Source: a virus. From it: a DNA stretch of 36,354 nucleotides. Positions 1 to 8,200 of the stretch are shown here, in pieces. The notes under the pieces are model-generated. The model was not told where the DNA came from. It saw only the letters and a program-made list of their open reading frames with translations, and ran no database searches. Position numbers and translations under genes: made by a program. Positions within the stretch are counted from its first letter, which is position 1, and each line of letters opens with the position of its first letter. Location: positions 1 through 36,354 of the IMG/VR virus record IMGVR_UViG_3300028197_000061; one strand, given 5' to 3'.

Positions 1-22
1 ATAGTTAGTGTGGGGGCAGTTG

Positions 23-51
23 TTGACACTCTGCCCCGTATGTGCTAGAGT
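23..51 (+). promoter_or_regulatory. candidate sigma70-like promoter
   Basis: TTGACA at 23-28 is a perfect -35 box, followed after 17 bases by TAGAGT at 46-51, a 4 of 6 match to TATAAT. The -35 box lies in the loop of a possible 7-bp hairpin (13-19 pairing with 31-37). No start codon follows closely, so this would give a leader of about 145 bases to the GTG at 204. It is weaker than the promoter at 155-183 and could be chance. Confidence 0.3.
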
Positions 52-90
52 GGCAGTGTAAAATAGCAGCGTTTTATGGGGCGCGGGGGG

Positions 91-187
91 CGTATATAAA
101 AAAGCGTAACTACCCTAACCTACACTGTATGTCTTTTGCGAGAGTGATATCGAGTTGACTTAAAAAAATTTTTCGTATATAAAAAAG
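91..187 (+). repeat. 14-bp direct repeat CGTATATAAAAAAG, two copies
   Basis: The same 14 bases occur at 91-104 and 174-187. The second copy contains the -10 box (TATAAA, 178-183) of the promoter at 155-183. The first copy has no recognisable -35 box 17 bases upstream. The repeat may be a regulatory box, an extended -10 element shared by two promoters, or the result of a local duplication. Confidence 0.5.
155..183 (+). promoter_or_regulatory. sigma70-like promoter for the 204 ORF
   Basis: TTGACT at 155-160 (5 of 6) and TATAAA at 178-183 (5 of 6) are separated by exactly 17 bases. Transcription would start near 190, just ahead of the GAGG ribosome-binding site (195-198) and the GTG start at 204. 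A host-sigma promoter of this quality suggests early expression, unlike the TAAATA-type late promoters elsewhere in the window. Confidence 0.55.
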
Positions 188-203
188 GTCCTGTGAGGTC
201 GAT

Positions 204-386
204 GTGAGAGAAAAAAAATCGCGGTCTGAAAGACGGACTGAAAGGATGTATTGGAATATACCCCGTGTAGTTTTCACCTATGTGACTGCGCGGGTTTTTT
301 ATAATATGTTTATGTTATTATGGAGTGGGGTGGGGAAGTATCTGCTGTGTATTATAGTGGGTATGATAGTAGTTTCGCTGTTATAG
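204..386 (+). CDS. small membrane protein of unknown function (60 aa)
   Basis: The start is a GTG with GAGG five bases upstream; the overlapping ATG at 202 is followed directly by TGA and cannot be used. The N-terminal 25 residues are strongly basic (many R and K). The C-terminal third is hydrophobic (YLLCIIVGMIVVSLL) and would form one membrane-spanning helix ending at the C-terminus, with a further hydrophobic patch around residues 22-40. No family is recognised. It sits directly behind the sigma70-like promoter at 155-183 and is probably co-transcribed with the next small ORF. It may be an early host-directed membrane protein, but this is inference. Confidence 0.5.
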   Translation: MREKKSRSERRTERMYWNIPRVVFTYVTARVFYNMFMLLWSGVGKYLLCIIVGMIVVSLL

Positions 387-413
387 ATAGTGATAAAACC
401 CGGAGGTATATTT

Positions 414-578
414 TTGAAAACGGTTTACAGTATTTACATTAAGGATGAGTGTGTGTATGCCAATCTACCAGAAGAAATGTTTCAGGTTACTTGGGCACAA
501 CTAACTGGTATGGTAGGACTTATGAAGACGGAGTATACTGAGAATGATTTAACGTATAAGTGTAAGGTAATAGATTGA
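414..578 (+). CDS. small conserved-type phage protein (54 aa), TTG start
   Basis: The open frame extends upstream to a GTG at 390, but a strong ribosome-binding site (GGAGG, 402-406) lies seven bases before the TTG at 414, so TTG is preferred and gives 54 residues. The N-terminus (M)KTVYSIYIKDECVYANL, followed by VTW and MVGLMKTEY, resembles a family of short proteins I remember from marine T4-like phages; their function is unknown. There is no membrane segment. The gene lies 27 bases after the 204 ORF, and its stop TGA (576-578) lies inside the -35 box of the next promoter. Confidence 0.55.
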   Translation: MKTVYSIYIKDECVYANLPEEMFQVTWAQLTGMVGLMKTEYTENDLTYKCKVID

Positions 579-603
579 CAAAGACTACATAATAGACTAG
601 AAT
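575..603 (+). promoter_or_regulatory. sigma70-like promoter for the glycosyltransferase-like gene
   Basis: TTGACA at 575-580 is a perfect -35 box. After exactly 17 bases comes TAGAAT at 598-603, a 5 of 6 match to the -10 consensus. The expected start near 610 leaves a leader of about 18 bases that carries AAAGGA (611-616) before the ATG at 628. The -35 box overlaps the stop codon of the preceding gene. Confidence 0.55.
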
Positions 604-627
604 TGAACTGAAAGGAAATTTCGATTT

Positions 628-1398
628 ATGGCTAAAGGATTCACTGTAAAAGCAAAGTCACCAACTGTTGAGAAGAAAGCAGATTGGGATATTAATGCAA
701 TCAAGGAAAGAATGCGTGGGAAGACTGTAGTATTTTGTCTTCCTGGTCGAGGGTGTTCTTATATCTTCTTAAAGAATTTCGTACAACTGTGCTTTGATAT
801 GGTACAGAACGGAATGAGTATTCAGATTAGTCAAGACTATTCATCAATGGTTAACTTTGCACGTTGTAAGTGTTTAGGTGCGAATGTATTACGTGGACCA
901 AACCAAGTTCCATGGGATGGTAAGTTAAAGTATGACTATCAGTTATGGATTGATAGTGATATTGTATTCAATACCAATCAGTTCTGGCAATTATGTGATA
1001 TGTCAATTGCAGAGGACGGAACTGAGAAAGAGATTGTTGGAGGATGGTATGCCACTGAGGATGGTCAAACTACGAGTGTTGCACATTGGTTAGAGGAAGA
1101 AGACTTCCGTCAGAATGGTGGAGTAATGAACCACGAAACAGTGGAATCAATCAGTAAGCGGCGTAAGCCATTCACTGTAGACTACACAGGTTTTGGATGG
1201 GTGCTCATTAAGAATGGAGTCTTTGAGAATTTAGAGTATCCATGGTTTGCTCCAAAGATGCAAGTATTTGAATCTGGGAGTGTGCAAGATATGTGTGGAG
1301 AGGATGTAAGTTTCTGTTTGGATGCAAAGGAGAAAGGGTTTGAAATCTGGTGCGACCCTCGTATTCGCGTAGGTCACGAGAAGACTCGTATTATTTGA
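628..1398 (+). CDS. GT-A glycosyltransferase-like protein (256 aa)
   Basis: The protein reads as a GT-A type nucleotide-sugar transferase fold. A beta-strand opening VVFCLPGRG (34-42) is followed by a helix. YQLWIDSDIVF carries a DSD (109-111) in the position of the metal-binding DxD motif. A later CGEDVSFC (223-230) is followed by a DPRIRVGHEKT tail with His250, matching the acidic ED and late His of GT-A enzymes. There is no signal peptide or membrane segment. It could modify virion or host surface glycans or phage DNA bases; acceptor and donor cannot be read from the sequence. It has its own sigma70-like promoter (575-603) and AAAGGA upstream of the ATG. Similar proteins occur in cyanophages, so a diverged non-enzymatic relative is possible. 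Confidence 0.65.
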   Translation: MAKGFTVKAKSPTVEKKADWDINAIKERMRGKTVVFCLPGRGCSYIFLKNFVQLCFDMVQNGMSIQISQDYSSMVNFARCKCLGANVLRGPNQVPWDGKLKYDYQLWIDSDIVFNTNQFWQLCDMSIAEDGTEKEIVGGWYATEDGQTTSVAHWLEEEDFRQNGGVMNHETVESISKRRKPFTVDYTGFGWVLIKNGVFENLEYPWFAPKMQVFESGSVQDMCGEDVSFCLDAKEKGFEIWCDPRIRVGHEKTRII

Positions 1399-1424
1399 TG
1401 CTAAGTTTTCTGTATGTAATACTC

Positions 1425-1453
1425 TTGACCGTTCTGCTCGTCTCGGGTATGAT
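1425..1453 (+). promoter_or_regulatory. sigma70-like promoter for the 45-aa basic protein
   Basis: TTGACC at 1425-1430 (5 of 6) and TATGAT at 1448-1453 (5 of 6) are spaced by 17 bases. The predicted start near 1460 gives a leader of about 36 bases to the ATG at 1496. With the terminator at 1639-1664 this defines a single-gene transcript of roughly 200 bases. Confidence 0.6.
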
Positions 1454-1495
1454 GGTTATGGGAAATAAAAATGCTAGTCAAAGGAGATTTTAATT

Positions 1496-1633
1496 ATGGC
1501 AATGATGAAGGATGGAAATTACATTCCAGGTAAACCGAAAAAGACTCGTCAAGGTAATTCTCAGAACACTCTTTTGAGTTCTACCAGTCGTAATGGTGCT
1601 AAGAAGCGTTATCGTGGTCAAGGCAAGAAATAA
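1496..1633 (+). CDS. very basic 45-aa protein of cyanophage type
   Basis: This short frame encodes 45 residues with about a dozen Lys/Arg and few acidic residues. It begins MAMMKDGNYIPGKPKK and ends KKRYRGQGKK. A good ribosome-binding site, AAGGAG (1481-1486), precedes the ATG. I recognise the pattern NGxYxPGKPKK...RGQGK from small proteins common in marine T4-like phages; their role is not known to me. The composition suggests nucleic-acid or ribosome binding, which is inference. It has its own sigma70-like promoter and a strong terminator, and is therefore probably expressed independently of the surrounding structural genes. Confidence 0.7.
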   Translation: MAMMKDGNYIPGKPKKTRQGNSQNTLLSSTSRNGAKKRYRGQGKK

Positions 1634-1638
1634 TATAG

Positions 1639-1664
1639 AAAGGGACCTACGGGTCCCTTTTTTT
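1639..1664 (+). terminator. intrinsic terminator with UACG tetraloop
   Basis: A perfect 9-bp stem (1639-1647 with 1652-1660) closes a TACG loop with a C-G pair, giving the extra-stable C(UACG)G form common in T4-type terminators. Including the 3' side of the stem it is followed by an unbroken run of seven T (1658-1664). It ends the transcript of the 45-aa gene six bases after its stop codon. Confidence 0.9.
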
Positions 1665-1696
1665 GTGCCTAGATAAAGAAATATAACTTGATAATT

Positions 1697-2407
1697 ATGG
1701 CGTGTTTAATTGCCAATCTTCCTTCAATGGAAGTATGGGTACGTAAAGAATATCTTACTGATCATCAAAGTGGGTGGGGAGAGTTTGTAAAGGGTGTTTG
1801 GGTAACAGTTAAGTCAATACCTGGTCGTGCATTTTATTTTGAGACTTATCTACCAGAGTATGCTGCAATGTATGACAAGTTGCCCATCAGCGCGTTTGTG
1901 AGCGACCCTGAGACGCCTAATCCTGATATGAGTCTACCTAACCTACAATTTTGGAATTGTATGGATTACGGGGTTGTATCGGTAGATAAGAAATTTATTG
2001 GAAGTATGGACTTTGAGTGTTATACTCGTGACCATGGCAATGTAAAAGGAACTTATATTTGTACTATCGATAATTATCATCATGATCCTGACTACGTTGA
2101 CTATGCAACTAGTGAGAATCCTGCAGAACATAAGTCACATAATCTAATTGAACTTGAAAATGGGCAGTATGCACTGTATCCAAACAATAGATTACGTATT
2201 TACGATAATAGTTTAACTCCTGTTGATCCAAAAATGCCGGATTTCAAGGTATCAACTCAATATTATCAAGTTGAGAATGGAAATGATAGACTTGGTATGG
2301 GGCGTGAGGATGAATATTTTTGGAAAACTGCAAAAGAACGGGCAAATGACGATAATGTTGGTGGTTTTACCATAAAATTTAAAGATGAACCATTAGATCA
2401 AGAATAA
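1697..2407 (+). CDS. conserved-type unknown protein of the structural cluster (236 aa)
   Basis: The frame opens at a TTG (1688), but the ATG at 1697 gives the natural N-terminus MACLIANLPSMEVWVRKEYL. The sequence (GxFVKGVWVTVKSIPGRAFYFETYLPEY, then LQFWNCMDYGV, HKSHNLIELENGQYALYPNN and VSTQYYQVEN) resembles a cyanophage family I remember near baseplate genes, of unknown function. It is soluble-looking, acidic at the C-terminus and rich in aromatic residues. A weak late-promoter-like GATAAAGA (1672-1679) lies upstream; no clear ribosome-binding site is visible. It could be a small virion or assembly protein, but the sequence does not show which. Confidence 0.6.
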   Translation: MACLIANLPSMEVWVRKEYLTDHQSGWGEFVKGVWVTVKSIPGRAFYFETYLPEYAAMYDKLPISAFVSDPETPNPDMSLPNLQFWNCMDYGVVSVDKKFIGSMDFECYTRDHGNVKGTYICTIDNYHHDPDYVDYATSENPAEHKSHNLIELENGQYALYPNNRLRIYDNSLTPVDPKMPDFKVSTQYYQVENGNDRLGMGREDEYFWKTAKERANDDNVGGFTIKFKDEPLDQE

Positions 2408-2410
2408 ATA
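2403..2410 (+). promoter_or_regulatory. candidate late promoter (AATAAATA)
   Basis: AATAAATA differs from the T4 late consensus TATAAATA at one base. It contains the stop codon of the preceding gene (TAA, 2405-2407) and ends 15 bases before the ATG at 2426. Confidence 0.45.
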
Positions 2411-2425
2411 AGTAAAAAACGTATT

Positions 2426-2593
2426 ATGAGTCATCCACAACATCTTGATGGTTCTGTAGATAAAGGAAATTCATTCATTCAGGATGGAATGACCTTAATT
2501 ACAGAGGTAGAAAGTGAAAAACACCTAAAAAAAGTGAGAGAAAAGCGTGCATTGGAGCAAAAATTCCAAGAAGTTCAAGAACGTTGGACATAA
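2426..2593 (+). CDS. small helical protein of unknown function (55 aa)
   Basis: The ATG at 2426 opens a 55-residue frame, MSHPQHLDGSVDKG... ending KFQEVQERWT. The second half (VESEKHLKKVREKRALEQKFQEVQ) is charged and has the look of a single amphipathic helix or short coiled coil. It lies between a candidate late promoter (2403-2410) and the one before gp25 (2608-2615), so it is probably a late gene. No family is recognised. In-frame length, spacing and lack of overlap with any competing frame support it as a real gene. Confidence 0.5.
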   Translation: MSHPQHLDGSVDKGNSFIQDGMTLITEVESEKHLKKVREKRALEQKFQEVQERWT

Positions 2594-2607
2594 TTGCAAA
2601 CTTCCCT

Positions 2608-2615
2608 AATAAATA
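2608..2615 (+). promoter_or_regulatory. candidate late promoter before gene 25
   Basis: AATAAATA lies in CCCTAATAAATAAC and matches 7 of 8 positions of the T4 late consensus. It ends 21 bases before the GTG start at 2637, and would head the gp25-gp6-gp7-like transcript. Confidence 0.5.
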
Positions 2616-2636
2616 ACTTATAATTGCTGAATTAGA

Positions 2637-3038
2637 GTGCCTTTAGAGAGGGTTAGTAAGGGATTTAAAGATATTAGTATGACATTTCAGGTTAATCCCC
2701 TGAGTAGTGACTTAATTGCCCTTAAAAATGAGAATGCAATTGCACGTTCTGTGAGGAATATTATCTTTACAGTCCCTGGTGAAAAAATGTTTGATCCAGA
2801 TTTCGGAACAGACATTAATGCGTCTCTTTTTGAACTATTGGATGAAACTTCTGCAGTAGTAATTAAAGAACAAATTAAATATTCATTAGAAACATATGAA
2901 CCAAGAATCCTTCTTCTCGATGTGATTGTTGTTCCTGACTTTGAAGGTAATGGTTATGATGTTGAAATTTCTTATAGTATAGTTGGAGTAGACATTGATC
3001 CCCAACAGATAAGTTTTATTTTGCAAGCAACTAGGTAA
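2637..3038 (+). CDS. 25: baseplate wedge protein gp25
   Basis: The protein is 133 residues long, the same size as T4 gp25 (132). It carries the gp25/GpW-type core: ENAIARSVRNIIFTVPGE, then FDPDFGTDINASLFE, and YEPRILLLDVIV. In T4, gp25 binds the gp6 wedge and templates sheath polymerisation at the baseplate. The start is GTG; it gives the expected N-terminus MPLERVSKGFKDIS, whereas the next ATG (2679) would remove conserved residues. No Shine-Dalgarno motif is obvious. Only two bases separate its stop from gene 6, so the two are surely co-expressed. Confidence 0.93.
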   Translation: MPLERVSKGFKDISMTFQVNPLSSDLIALKNENAIARSVRNIIFTVPGEKMFDPDFGTDINASLFELLDETSAVVIKEQIKYSLETYEPRILLLDVIVVPDFEGNGYDVEISYSIVGVDIDPQQISFILQATR

Positions 3039-3040
3039 AA

Positions 3041-5230
3041 ATGTCATTAACAAATTTTTCTAACCTAGATTTCGATCAGGTTAAACAATCACTCAAAGAT
3101 TATCTTCAGGCAAACTCCAATTTTACGGATTATGACTTTGAGGGTTCTAACCTATCGTCTATACTTGACGTTTTAGCTTATAACACATACATTACTTCAT
3201 ATAACGCTAACATGGTAGCGAATGAAGTCTTCCTTGATAGTGCTACATTGAGAGAAAATGTAGTTTCTATCGCAAGGAATATTGGATATTTACCAAAATC
3301 AAGAAAATCTGCTAGAGCAACTATTAGTTTCTTCGTAAATGTTACTAATGTTACCCCTTCGCCAGTATCGTTAACGCTTAGGCGGGGTCCAGTCGCAACA
3401 TCATCAGGAAATTTTGGTAATAGTTCTTTTATTTTTTCAATTATTGACGATATTACAGTTTCTGTTTCTAATGGAATTGCAATTTTCAATAATATTCCAA
3501 TTTATGAAGGTCCACTGATATCACAATCATTCGTTTACAATTCCAGAAACTATAATCAGAAGTTTATTTTACCAAATTCTGGTATTGATATGGATTTGAT
3601 GAATATTTTTGTCAAAGATAGTGAAACTGCAACTGCATCTACACGTTATGCCAGACAAGATAATTTATTTGGTGCAGACAAATACACAAAATCGTATTTT
3701 TTACAAGAAGTAGAAGATGAAAGATATGAAATTTTGTTTGGTGATGGTATTTTTGCTCAAAAATTGCAAGATGGTAACCAAATTGAAGTAAGTTATATCA
3801 GATCTAACGGTGATAGTGGTAATGGAGTTTCTAATTTTACTTTTAACGGAAGAATCACCTATCAAAGAAATGCTATTGAATATAATGTAACTGATGGTGT
3901 TTCATTATTAACAACTGGTGTTTCTTCTTCTGGCGGAGAAAATATTGAAAGTGTAGAATCTATCAAAAAATTTGCTCCAAGGTCATTCGCTGCTCAAAAT
4001 AGAGCAGTTACGAGTTCAGATTATGAAACTTTAATTCCATCAAAAATTTATACCGAAACTGAGTCAATTTCAGTTTTTGGTGGGGAAGAATTAATTCCTC
4101 CACAGTATGGAAAAGTTTTTATTAGTATAAAACCAAAATTTGGAGATTTTTTACCAAATTTAATTAAAGAAAATATTAAAAAAGAACTTAAAAGATACGC
4201 CGTAGCAGGAATTCTTACAGAAATTCTTGATCTTAAGTATTTGTATGTTGAAGTTGACTCAAAAGTTTATTATAACTCAAATTTAACACCTTCCTCTCAA
4301 CGAATTTCTTCTATTATACAAAATAATATACAAAAATATGGCGAATCTACAGAATTAAATCAATATGGGGCAAGATTTAAATATTCCAAATTTCAAAGAA
4401 TTATTGACGACAGTAATCAGGCAATTACATCTAATATAACTACTATTAGTATACGAAGAGATTTAAGAGTTGTTTTAAACACTTTTGCAGAATACTCAAT
4501 TGGGTTTGGCAATCAATTTCATATAAAAAGTCTTGAAGGATACAACATAAAATCATCAGGTTTTACTGTTAGTGGAATTCAAGAAACTCTATATCTGGGC
4601 GATGTACCAAACTTAAATAATCAAACTGGAGATTTATTCTTCTTTACTGTACCAACATTAACATCCCAAAATCCTACGATTGTAAAAAGAAATGTTGGCA
4701 CAGTCGATTATGTAAATGGAATTGTAACTTTAAATCCTGTAAATATAATTTCAGGAAAAATACGTGATGGTCAACCTATTATTGAAATTTCTGCAACACC
4801 AAAATCTAATGATGTAATTGGATTGCAAGATTTATATTTACAATTAGATATTGGAAATAGTGTTTTTGACATGGTGGTTGATGATATTTCTTCTGGAGTT
4901 GATTCTTCTGCTTCTACGTATATATCGTCCTCTAGTTATGCTAATGGTAATTTGGTAAGGTCTGGTGGAAGAGCAGGATCAACTCCTCTCTCAGAAGCAC
5001 AAGCAAGGGCAGTTAATGCGTCTGGAACAAACGTTTACAGTACTGGCGCTTCTTCATCAACAAACACATCAACGACGCCTACAACGACGCCTACAACAAC
5101 CTCTACATCATCAACGTCTTCATCTTCCTCCTCTTCATCATCATCTTCATCATCTTCATCGTCTTCATCATCTTCCTCTTCCTCATCGTCAAGTTCGTCT
5201 GGCGGCGGTGGTTACAGCAGCGGTTACTAA
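3041..5230 (+). CDS. 6: baseplate wedge protein gp6 with poly-Ser tail
   Basis: The N-terminal region (DFDQVKQSLKDYLQ, TDYDFEGSNLSSILDVLAYNT, FLDSATLRENV, NIGYLPKS) lines up with T4 gp6, the wedge protein that forms the inner baseplate ring. The 729-residue length exceeds T4 (660). The excess is mostly C-terminal: after about residue 640 the chain becomes Ser/Thr-rich, with a Thr-Pro stretch, 28 uninterrupted serines (693-720), and the ending GGGGYSSGY. The poly-Ser codons are mixed TCN plus one AGT. The core wedge function is well supported; the tail's role is unknown. It is followed after 13 bases by the giant gp7-like gene. Confidence 0.92.
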   Translation: MSLTNFSNLDFDQVKQSLKDYLQANSNFTDYDFEGSNLSSILDVLAYNTYITSYNANMVANEVFLDSATLRENVVSIARNIGYLPKSRKSARATISFFVNVTNVTPSPVSLTLRRGPVATSSGNFGNSSFIFSIIDDITVSVSNGIAIFNNIPIYEGPLISQSFVYNSRNYNQKFILPNSGIDMDLMNIFVKDSETATASTRYARQDNLFGADKYTKSYFLQEVEDERYEILFGDGIFAQKLQDGNQIEVSYIRSNGDSGNGVSNFTFNGRITYQRNAIEYNVTDGVSLLTTGVSSSGGENIESVESIKKFAPRSFAAQNRAVTSSDYETLIPSKIYTETESISVFGGEELIPPQYGKVFISIKPKFGDFLPNLIKENIKKELKRYAVAGILTEILDLKYLYVEVDSKVYYNSNLTPSSQRISSIIQNNIQKYGESTELNQYGARFKYSKFQRIIDDSNQAITSNITTISIRRDLRVVLNTFAEYSIGFGNQFHIKSLEGYNIKSSGFTVSGIQETLYLGDVPNLNNQTGDLFFFTVPTLTSQNPTIVKRNVGTVDYVNGIVTLNPVNIISGKIRDGQPIIEISATPKSNDVIGLQDLYLQLDIGNSVFDMVVDDISSGVDSSASTYISSSSYANGNLVRSGGRAGSTPLSEAQARAVNASGTNVYSTGASSSTNTSTTPTTTPTTTSTSSTSSSSSSSSSSSSSSSSSSSSSSSSSSSSGGGGYSSGY
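5072..5095 (+). repeat. 12-bp perfect tandem repeat in gene 6
   Basis: ACGACGCCTACA is present twice back to back (5072-5083 and 5084-5095), encoding Thr-Thr-Pro repeats just before the poly-Ser tract. Confidence 0.85.
5117..5200 (+). repeat. poly-serine codon tract (28 codons) in gene 6
   Basis: Twenty-eight consecutive Ser codons use TCT, TCA, TCC and TCG, plus AGT once. This produces long open frames in other registers and on the opposite strand, which are artefacts of the repeat. Confidence 0.9.
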
Positions 5231-5243
5231 TACTTAAATTAAA

Positions 5244-8200
5244 ATGACAGCAAAAAGAGTTCAACTTTCCACAATTGTTAAAAGTCAAGTTCCTGACTAT
5301 GTTAGGTCTGATTTTCCTCTGATAACTGAATTTTTAAAAGAGTACTATAAAGGACAGGAATATCAGGGTGGTCCAATTGATCTTATTAATAATATTGATA
5401 GATATTTAAAAATTGATTCTTTTACTAATAGGGTATATTCAAATACTATTTCAAAATCTATCAATACCATTGATAGCACAATTGAAGTAATTGACACATC
5501 AGGATTTCCAGATTCTTATGGTTTGTTAAAAATTGATAATGAAATTATTACATATAAAGGAAAAACTGACAGATCCTTTACTGGTTGTATTAGGGGATTT
5601 AGTGGAATTTGCGAACTTTCTAAAAATAATTCTCCAGATGAAGTTCTATTTGAATCAACAAATGCAGAAACTCATGCAAATGGTGCTCAAGTTTTAAATC
5701 TTAGCGTATTGTTTCTAGCAGAATTTTTAAATAAAACTAAAAAGCAATTTTCAACAGGTTTTGATGATAGAGAATTATATTCTGAAGTAAATCAAAATAC
5801 TTTTTTAAAGCAAGTAAGAAGTTTTTATGCGTCAAAAGGAACAGAAGAGTCATTTAAAATTTTATTTAAAGCATTATATGGTATAAATGTAGAATTAGTA
5901 AATCCTTCAGATTTACTTTTCAGACCTTCTGATGCACAATTTAATCAAGTAGAAAGTATCATTGTAGATCCAACTACAAATGAAAGTGAGTTTGATGATA
6001 TTCAAAATATTACTCTTTTTCAGGATTATCCATCAAAATCTTATGCACCTATTTCTTATTCAGAAAAAGTTCTAGGAAAAGATTCTAAAGTATATCATAG
6101 ATTAGATATTGACGCTGGATATAATAAAGATATCACATTTGATGGTGCGATTTATGGAGATTTTAAAGTAACTCCTAAAACAAAACTTGTAAATCCAGTA
6201 TCTATTGGGGCATCTTACCTAGATGTAGAATCAACAGTTGGTTTTGCGAATACGGGACATATTTCCTTTAAGTATAGTGATGGTTCATTAGGAACACTAT
6301 ATTATGGATCCAAAACGATTAATCAATTTAGAGACGCTGGATACATTTATAAGCAAATTGAAGAAGAGGAGAATATAACAGATAGAGATACTTTTGCATA
6401 TGCTACAATAAATGGAAAAAGAGTACAATGCAATGTATCTTCGATTATTTCAGAGGTAAATGTCCCAAGTAAATCTCTTTATAATATTAAAGGTAGTAAA
6501 TCAAGAGTTAAAACTCTTGGTTTTGAAGGTAGAGGGTTTAAATTTAATGATTGGATTTATAACAATAAAAAATTATTTACTATTGGATCTTTAAGTATTA
6601 TTGATGCAGCAGATAATGTATATCGTGCAAATTTAAACAATAATCATTATGTTTTTAAAGATGATACTATTGAAATAATTGACAATAGTGGACAATCCAT
6701 AAACGGAGTAGTTTTATCTGTCATCAATGGAAAATCCTTAAATATTAGAACAGAGGGAACACTTAGTTTAACCGGAATATACACACTTAAAAAGAATATT
6801 TTAAAAGGTATATCTCCATCGTTCCCACAGATAGAGGATTATCAAGCAAATATTCAAAATGTATACGTAAATGACGATAACAATTTATTAATTGCATCTT
6901 CTTCAATACCTTCAGAACCAATTTCAATATCAGATGTAGATTTAGAAGTTAATGGAACCTTTGAAGGAACTGAAGTTTCATTTAATTCTGAGCATAATTT
7001 AAAAACTGGTGATAAAGTTTATTATTATCCAGAAGTAATTGAAGAAAAAATTATTGATGAAAATTTTAACTATGTGACACAAGAAGTTGAGGGAAGCAAA
7101 TTATTTAATGAGGGAATTTACTATGTTGAAAAAATTAATAATTTTTCTGTAAAATTTTCATTAAGTAAAGAAAATATTTTCTTTGAAAAATACGTTATTT
7201 TTGCACAAACTACTGTACAAAATAATAGAGTTAGACTTTATGATTATCATGAAAAAGATCTTCTAGATCAAAAATTACTAAGAGAAATTCCTTTACCATT
7301 AGAAAGTTCTTCGGAAAAAGTAAAAACTCTTCCTGGAATGACTGGAATTTTATTAAATGGTGTAGAGATTCTAAACTATAAGTCAAAAAATAATATCTAT
7401 TATGGAGAAATCAAAAGTATTGATGTAAATTCATCAGACAATCAATTTGATATAATTAATCCACCCAATTTAGTTATTGAAGACAGTGGAAGAGGTAAGA
7501 ACGCTAGCGGTTTTCTTGGAATCACAGGTTCCCTAAGTAAAGTTAAAATCGTAAATAGAGGATTTGATTATGAGAGCACCCCGACTATTAAAGTGGTTGG
7601 TGGTAATGGTAATGGTGCTTCAGTTTTAGTAAACATGAAGTCAACAGATAATGTTGCTAATTTTGATAGTAAGTTTATTCGACTATCTCCAATTAATAGT
7701 ATTGGTTTTTCAACTTATCATAAATTTAGAGATTATGAAGAAGTTGTTTATCAAACTAGTGACCAGTTAGGAATTGTTGGTTTAACTACAAATACTACTT
7801 ACTTTGTTGGTTTAATTGATATAACTACAACTTACTCAGTAACTGTTGCTAATAAAACATCAAGTCATCCTTACTACGGGGAGGGATCTGGAAACGGATA
7901 CTATATCATTGGTGGTGATTATGATACAACATCAGAAGCACCTAACTTACAGTTTATTCCTGGCGAAACTTACATATTCAATCAAAACGATGCATCATCT
8001 GCATCCCATGCCATATACTTTAGCACAGTAGAAGGTTCCTATGGCGGTAATGACAGATATGAGACTGGTGTAACTTACACTCTTGATGGAGTAAAAGTTA
8101 CGTACAGTGCATATGCAAGTGGTTTTGCAGCTGCCTCAAATCGTAGTATCAGTATAACAGTTGATGATACAGCGCCCGCAACTCTGTACTACGCATGTCA

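Noticed and set aside
13-37. Hairpin GGGGCAG/CTGCCCC as terminator
   Set aside because: The stem is perfect over 7 bp but the loop is 11 bases and no T-run follows, so it is not an intrinsic terminator. Mentioned only as possible structure around the promoter.
390-413. GTG start at 390 for the small ORF ending at 578
   Set aside because: The GGAGG at 402-406 is placed correctly for the TTG at 414 and would lie inside the coding region if 390 were used.
1688-1696. TTG start at 1688 for the 236-aa protein
   Set aside because: The ATG at 1697 gives a typical MACL N-terminus; nothing supports the three additional residues.
4965-5288. His/Leu-rich plus-strand frame and Met/Lys-rich minus-strand frame over the end of gene 6
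   Set aside because: Both are alternate readings of the poly-Ser tract; the composition shows no protein-like pattern.
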